Assembly (NCBI GenBank): GCA_964392915.1
Contig: CAYMRS010000002.1
Location: forward strand, 32,221 to 96,220
Length of the DNA: 64,000 nucleotides
Source: JAAYUK01 sp964392915
GTDB lineage: Bacteria; Nitrospirota; Thermodesulfovibrionia; Thermodesulfovibrionales; Dissulfurispiraceae
Direction: 5' to 3'
Below are positions 60,139 through 64,000 of the stretch, piece after piece (within the stretch, counting starts at the first letter, position 1; the number at the start of each line of letters is the position of its first letter). A program made the translations under genes and the position numbers. A model generated the notes under the pieces. That model worked only from the letters and a program-made list of their open reading frames with translations, did no database searches and had not been told where the DNA came from.

Positions 60139-60507
60139 CTAGTAAGAAAGTCCGATCTTCCTTTGCAGCATGGCGCCCGCTTTTTTCTGGTACAGAAAGG
60201 CTTCGAGCCGAACCTGGTCACCAGCGATGTCCGTATCTGAAATTTTCTCCAGCGTTGTCGATATGAGATAGCGCCTGAACAGATCGCAGTCAGACGCAAT
60301 GGAGTAATGAATCCAGCGTCCCTGCTTCCGGTCAGTGATGAGCCCGGCGCTTTTGAGAGCAGCGATATGGAATGAAATCTTCGGCTGGCTCATGTCGAGC
60401 GCGGCAACGAGGTCGCAGACGCAGAGCTCGCCATGCTCAAGCAGCTTCAGGATGCGGAGCCGTGTAACCTCCGACAATGCGTGATAGATATTTGCCAATG
60501 CCTCCAT
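60139..60507 (-). CDS. ArsR-family metalloregulator
   Basis: A 122-residue winged-helix repressor. The helix-turn-helix is at about 40-62 (SQPKISFHIAALKSAGL). The metalloid-sensing CxC motif is Cys29-x-Cys31 in GELCVCDLVAAL at the first helix of the DNA-reading motif, as in arsenic/antimony sensors. It should leave DNA on binding As(III) or Sb(III). It sits between the thioredoxin-like gene (3 bases apart) and the FmdE gene. Confidence 0.9.
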   Translation of the reverse strand: MEALANIYHALSEVTRLRILKLLEHGELCVCDLVAALDMSQPKISFHIAALKSAGLITDRKQGRWIHYSIASDCDLFRRYLISTTLEKISDTDIAGDQVRLEAFLYQKKAGAMLQRKIGLSY

Positions 60508-60509
60508 CG

Positions 60510-60749
60510 CTATGCTTCCGACTTGATCAGTTCTTTTACTTTCTCAACAGGCGGCAACGGCTTGCCTGAATACTTGAGCTTTCCGTTCACGACAAGGCCC
60601 GGCGTGGACATGGTGTATTTCATGATTTCACGCATATCGGAAACCTTTTCGACGGATGCATCAATGCCGAGCTCCTTTGCCGCCTGTTTCGCCATTTCTT
60701 CCATCTTTGTGCAGTTTGCACATCCGGGACCGAGAACCTTGATATCCAT
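60510..60749 (-). CDS. Small thioredoxin-like redox protein
   Basis: A 79-residue thioredoxin-fold protein of the redox-active disulfide protein 2 type. The active CxxC is Cys10-Ala-Asn-Cys13 (GPGCANCTKMEEM), and STPGLVVNGKLKYSG carries the cis-proline loop. Such proteins often accompany DUF318 permeases and ArsR regulators. A role in metalloid reduction or in keeping permease or regulator thiols reduced is likely but inferred. Confidence 0.88.
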   Translation of the reverse strand: MDIKVLGPGCANCTKMEEMAKQAAKELGIDASVEKVSDMREIMKYTMSTPGLVVNGKLKYSGKPLPPVEKVKELIKSEA

Positions 60750-60764
60750 GCTTAACCCTCCATG

Positions 60765-61721
60765 TTAAAGAATCGCATTGAACAAATAGCCTACCGTTAT
60801 AATGGCAACGGTCATAATGCTCACAAAAATAACAAGAAGCGGCACCTTCAGCACTTTTCTGAGAATAATCAGCTCAGGAAGCGACAAAGCCGTAACCGCC
60901 ATCATGAACGCCAGAATGGTGCCGAGCGCCAGACCTTTGTTCATAAGCGCATACACAATGGGAATGACACCGGCTGCGTTTGAATAGAGCGGCACGCCCA
61001 AGGCAACCGCTATCGGCACGGCAAACGGATTGTGCGGCCCCGCATAGGCAACAAGGAAGTCCTGCGGCACATAGCCGTGAATTAAACTCCCGATGGCGAT
61101 TGCGATGACGACATATATCCAGACGCTTTTGAGAATGTCGACCGTATTCCACCTGGCGTGCTCGAACCGCTCTTTCCATGACAGCGCGGCGATCTCGGCA
61201 GATTGACCGATCTTCATGGTGTAGACATCCTCTTCAACCCAGCGCTCCAGTCTGAGCTTGCCGATGATCATGCCCGCTGCTATGGCGACGAGCAGGCCGG
61301 TTCCCATATAAATGGCGGCAACTTTCCACCCGAACATGCCCCAGAGCAGCACCACCGCCACCTCATTGACCATGGGCGAGGAAATGAGAAATGAGAAGGT
61401 GACGCCGAGCGGCACGCCTGATTCGATGAACCCGATAAAGAGCGGCACGGCAGAGCATGAGCAGAAGGGGGTGACCACGCCAAGAAGTGCCGCCAGAATA
61501 TTTCCGATAAACTCTTTTTTATGTGAGAGGATTGCCTTGGTGCGTTCCGGGGGAAAGAAACTCCGAATAATGGAAACGGCAAAGATGATCACGGCAAGGA
61601 GCAGAAATATCTTGATAGTGTCATAGATGAAGAACTCAATAGCATCAGCGAGAGCAGTGCCTTTGGCAAGTCCCATGAGCGAATAGGTAATGTATGCAGC
61701 GAAATCCTTCAGCATGAACAT
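60765..61721 (-). CDS. DUF318-type membrane permease (ArsP-like)
   Basis: A 318-residue inner-membrane protein with about eight transmembrane segments. The family marker TPFCSCSAVPLFIGF lies near 87-101, with SFLISSPMVNEVA after it and a second PLYSNAAGVIPIV segment in the C-terminal half. The family includes exporters of organoarsenicals (ArsP), and its Cys-x-Cys is thought to bind the metalloid. The ATG at 61721 has GGAAG just upstream; an ATG two codons on is possible. It heads a unit with the thioredoxin, ArsR and FmdE genes, with its own promoter. Confidence 0.85.
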   Translation of the reverse strand: MFMLKDFAAYITYSLMGLAKGTALADAIEFFIYDTIKIFLLLAVIIFAVSIIRSFFPPERTKAILSHKKEFIGNILAALLGVVTPFCSCSAVPLFIGFIESGVPLGVTFSFLISSPMVNEVAVVLLWGMFGWKVAAIYMGTGLLVAIAAGMIIGKLRLERWVEEDVYTMKIGQSAEIAALSWKERFEHARWNTVDILKSVWIYVVIAIAIGSLIHGYVPQDFLVAYAGPHNPFAVPIAVALGVPLYSNAAGVIPIVYALMNKGLALGTILAFMMAVTALSLPELIILRKVLKVPLLVIFVSIMTVAIITVGYLFNAIL

Positions 61722-61737
61722 ATCTTCCGATGCTCAA

Positions 61738-61767
61738 AGCATAAATAAAAGTTGATTTTTATGTCAA
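61738..61767 (-). promoter_or_regulatory. Promoter with ArsR-type operator before the permease unit
   Basis: On the minus strand TTGACA (61767-61762) and TATGCT (61743-61738) are 18 bases apart. CATAAA (61740-61745) and TTTATG (61758-61763) are inverted arms lying across the spacer. The arms resemble the operator before the first arsR gene, so one or both ArsR proteins may repress here. Confidence 0.6.
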
Positions 61768-61775
61768 ACAGTCAT

Positions 61776-61801
61776 TAAAAATCCGTCCTGAACGAGGACG
61801 G
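61776..61801 (-). terminator. Terminator after acr3
   Basis: Minus strand CCGTCCT and AGGACGG form a 7-bp stem with a 5-base loop, followed by a T-rich tract. It separates arsR-acr3 from the permease unit. Confidence 0.75.
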
Positions 61802-61827
61802 TTATTCTTGTGAATGAAGCGGCAACG

Positions 61828-62946
61828 TTAAGGCGCTGTTCGCTCATGTCCAATCCCTTTTCCATACCACGTCCTCGATCGGTTGCAGACATTGCAGACC
61901 GAGAGCATGACCGGCACTTCGACGAGCACACCCACAACACAGGCAAGGGCTGCGCCGGAGCTGGGGCCGAAGAGGGTGATGGCGACTGCGACTGCCAGTT
62001 CAAAGAAGTTGCTGGCGCCGATCAATGCCCCTGGCGACGCAATATTGTGGGGAACTTTGAAAAAGCGCATGAGCATGTAGGTCAGGCCGGAATTGAAATA
62101 GACCTGTATCAGGATCGGCACTGCCAGCAAAATGACCGCCAGCCACCGCGTCGTCAGGTTTTCTGCCTGAAAAGCAAAGATGAGTGCCAGCGTGAGCAGA
62201 AGGGCGGATACGGCTACCGGCTGAAACTTCGGCAGAAAGGTATAGTCGAACCAGTCGAGACCGTGTGTTTTGAGGAGGCTTCGGCGGGTCAGGTATCCGG
62301 CCAGAAGCGGAATGACGATAAACACGACAACCGAGGTGATGAGGACTTTCGACGGAACTATCACGTTAGCCACACCGCAGAGGAACATGACAATCGGTGC
62401 AAAGGCGACGAGCATGATGAGGTCGTTTACCGCCACCTGTACGAGCGTATATGTCGGGTCGCCGTCGGTCAGGTATGACCAGACAAAGACCATCGCGGTG
62501 CAGGGCGCGGCGGCAAGAATGATGAGTCCGGCGGTGTAGTTTCTTGCAGTTTCAGGATCGATCCACGGCGAAAAGATCGTCTGAATGAACAGCCATGCGA
62601 GAAATGCCATGCTGAAGGGTTTGACGAGCCAGTTGACGAAGAGGGTGATCATCAGGCCTTTTGGCTTTTTCGTAACGTTGTGGAGCGATCCGAAATCGAT
62701 CTTGAGCATCATCGGATAGATCATGAGCCAGATCAGGATGGCGATCGGTACATTCACCTGCGAGCCCTGGCCGAACTCCATGCTGCTGAGCGCGGCGGTC
62801 AGTCCCGGCATGAGTTTGCCGATGGCAATACCGATGATCATACAGAGCAGAACCCAGAGCGACAGGTATCGTTCAAAGAAATTCAGCTGCTTCGGGGCGT
62901 CTTCTATCAGAGCGCAGGTTTCAGCAGGCGATGGATTCGTGTTCAT
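61828..62946 (-). CDS. acr3: Arsenite efflux transporter, ACR3 family
   Basis: A 372-residue inner-membrane exporter of As(III) (sometimes Sb(III)) with about ten transmembrane segments. The conserved catalytic Cys is in AAPCTAMVFVWSYL. Other family stretches: ILIWLMIYPMMLKIDFG, NDLIMLVAFAPIV and GASNFFELAVAVAITLFG. It lies 11 bases after an arsR gene, forming a minimal resistance operon. No arsenate reductase arsC is seen in the window. Confidence 0.95.
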   Translation of the reverse strand: MNTNPSPAETCALIEDAPKQLNFFERYLSLWVLLCMIIGIAIGKLMPGLTAALSSMEFGQGSQVNVPIAILIWLMIYPMMLKIDFGSLHNVTKKPKGLMITLFVNWLVKPFSMAFLAWLFIQTIFSPWIDPETARNYTAGLIILAAAPCTAMVFVWSYLTDGDPTYTLVQVAVNDLIMLVAFAPIVMFLCGVANVIVPSKVLITSVVVFIVIPLLAGYLTRRSLLKTHGLDWFDYTFLPKFQPVAVSALLLTLALIFAFQAENLTTRWLAVILLAVPILIQVYFNSGLTYMLMRFFKVPHNIASPGALIGASNFFELAVAVAITLFGPSSGAALACVVGVLVEVPVMLSVCNVCNRSRTWYGKGIGHERTAP

Positions 62947-62957
62947 AAGTATTCGTT

Positions 62958-63296
62958 TTATGAGCAGGGATTGAAGTTGCTCTTCTGGAACGCCTCCAGA
63001 CGCTTCATGTCCGTGGCAATATCTTTCATCTCAATCCGCTCAAGTGCCGACAGAAGAAGAAAACGAATAAACATATCTGTGTCATTCAACCGGTAATAGG
63101 TCCAGCGTCCGCAGCGGCGGACCAGAACAAGCCCCGCGTTTTTCAGTATTTTCATATGAAAAGAAACCTGCGGCTGAACCATTCCGAGCGCAGCCCCGAC
63201 ATGGCAGCCGCACAACTCGCTTTTCTGGAGCAGTTTCAGGATACGAAGCCGGCTTCCGTCCGCAAGAGCCTTGAAAATGGTCAGAATCTGATGCAT
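62958..63296 (-). CDS. arsR: ArsR-family arsenic-responsive repressor
   Basis: A 112-residue winged-helix repressor. The ATG at 63296 is preferred to a GTG four codons upstream because GAGGGA lies 4-5 bases before it. The sensing motif is Cys29-Gly-Cys31 (SELCGCHVGAAL), with VQPQVSFHMKILKNAGL as recognition helix. It probably controls its own operon with acr3 through the palindrome at 63307-63326. It differs from the second ArsR in the CxC filler residue and C-terminus. Confidence 0.93.
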   Translation of the reverse strand: MHQILTIFKALADGSRLRILKLLQKSELCGCHVGAALGMVQPQVSFHMKILKNAGLVLVRRCGRWTYYRLNDTDMFIRFLLLSALERIEMKDIATDMKRLEAFQKSNFNPCS

Positions 63297-63306
63297 GCGA
63301 TCCCTC

Positions 63307-63360
63307 ACATAAAAAATAGTTTATGTATTACTTATACCGGAAACAATCATTCAGCGTCAA
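63307..63360 (-). promoter_or_regulatory. arsR-acr3 promoter and operator
   Basis: On the minus strand TTGACG (63360-63355) and TATAAG (63336-63331) are 18 bases apart. Just downstream a perfect 7-bp inverted repeat, ACATAAA (63307-63313) and TTTATGT (63320-63326), covers the expected transcription start. This is the classic place for a repressor site. Confidence 0.7.
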
Positions 63361-63410
63361 TAGTGACTGTCATTCGCTTCCTTCGTGCATATCAAGGAAT
63401 CGGGTATCAA

Positions 63411-63439
63411 TTGACAGGAGATAAGATATTGGTTATATA
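63411..63439 (+). promoter_or_regulatory. Strong promoter before the decayed cytochrome
   Basis: A perfect TTGACA (63411-63416) and TATATA (63434-63439) are 17 bases apart. A GGGAGGTGATGGT ribosome binding site follows before the ATG at 63487. Confidence 0.65.
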
Positions 63440-63486
63440 TTGAGCAAATAGAATTAACTAATTCGGTATCTTAGGGAGGTGATGGT

Positions 63487-63872
63487 ATGCGACTTTTTCT
63501 ATTGTTTTAGCGGTTATCTGACTGACTGCCATGGACGGCGTCACTGCTGTTGGAGGCGGTGATGTAGTATTTGAAGTGAATAATGCCGGGAATGCAACTT
63601 TCAGCTACGACACTCATGTCGGTATGGGGAAGCAGTGTACCGACTGTAACGACTCTTTGTATGTCACGAATGAAAAACACAAGAAGGTTTCGATGGCCGA
63701 GATGAACAAGGGCCAGTCCTGCGGTGCCTGCCATAATGGCAAACAGGCATGCAGCGTTAAGGGTCAATCCGGTACCTGCCACAAGAAATATGGATTTCCG
63801 GGAATCGTACGAAAAGAATTTTACCCCACCCTGCATCAGCAGTGCCCTGCAGAATGGCGTTCCCGAAGATAA
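63487..63872 (+). pseudogene. Decayed triheme c7-type cytochrome
   Basis: An ATG at 63487 with an excellent ribosome binding site meets TAG after seven codons. The cytochrome frame then resumes two bases out of register. That body (VGGGDVVFEVNNAGNATFSY, HVGMGKQC, KHKKVSMAEMNKGQSCGACH) is plainly the c(3)/c7 triheme family of periplasmic electron carriers. Heme sites are damaged: the first reads CTDCN (the usual His replaced), the second CGACH is intact, and the last is SGTCH (first Cys lost). The usual stop after HKK is gone and the frame runs on. It is most likely a pseudogene. Confidence 0.75.
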
Positions 63873-63990
63873 GGCCCGTCTGAAGTGTACGTGTCTTGCG
63901 AGATATCTGACTGAGCATTATTCACCGACAAACCTTGCAAAGATGATAGAAGTGGCTCAGGTTGTTTGGACAGGTGAAAGAGATTTTTAA
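63830..63990 (+). other. Possible fragment of another small Cys-containing protein
   Basis: In another frame a stretch ending at 63990 reads ALQNGVPEDKARLKCTCLAR then YLTEHYSPTNLAKMIEVAQ, which looks like folded protein rather than random sequence. It has no start of its own and no family I can name. It may be the remains of a gene fused onto the decayed cytochrome by deletion. Confidence 0.3.
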
Positions 63991-64000
63991 GTGGGAAGCT

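Overview
The window reads as a chromosomal segment of a Gram-negative, mostly anaerobic or facultative bacterium with moderate GC content. Lipoproteins with lipoboxes, many periplasmic proteins, a Geobacter-like menaquinone-type SdhCAB/FrdCAB, a c7-type cytochrome remnant, a TAXI-TRAP transporter, a split GlyQ/GlyS and a pyrophosphate-type phosphofructokinase all point towards Desulfobacterota or Nitrospirota. I cannot fix the phylum from the sequence alone. Several genes carry single in-frame stops or frameshifts, which could be real decay or assembly errors.

Layout. 1-2171 is the 3' part of alaS. 2275-15306 is the most unusual block: a promoter followed by four exported proteins (a DUF4384 protein, a glycine-zipper lipoprotein, a caspase-like peptidase and a TPR lipoprotein), a terminator, and then a 3088-residue secreted multidomain protein. 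15307-15716 holds nested palindromes. 15717-22799 is a C4-dicarboxylate module: sdhCAB and an ACT-malic enzyme on the minus strand, divergent from a class I fumarase. 23005-26399 is a TAXI-TRAP transporter with a small lipoprotein between its two usual genes. 26503-30147 holds accessory genes: a DUF2400 protein, a nitrilase-family amidase, an ATP-cone/Mrr-like nuclease and a secreted cysteine-rich orphan. A tRNA-Val gene with clear promoter and terminator follows.

30650-44691 is housekeeping: lytic transglycosylase, nadA, an NDUFAF7-like methyltransferase, rplU-rpmA-obgE-proB, a universal stress gene with an amber codon, a P-type ATPase, a broken membrane gene, and glyQS. 44893-57645 holds a DEAD-box helicase, a TPP-riboswitch-controlled thiS-thiE-thiC operon, a PyrR-attenuated pyrR-pyrB-pyrC-carA-carB operon and a PPi-type phosphofructokinase. 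57746-59340 has three small or uncharacterised genes.

59439-63296 is an arsenic/metalloid region on the minus strand in two units: arsR-acr3, and permease-thioredoxin-arsR-secreted FmdE. Each has its own sigma70-like promoter and an inverted-repeat operator candidate. The window ends in a decayed c7-type cytochrome that still has a strong promoter and ribosome binding site. No CRISPR array, insertion sequence, rRNA or origin was seen.
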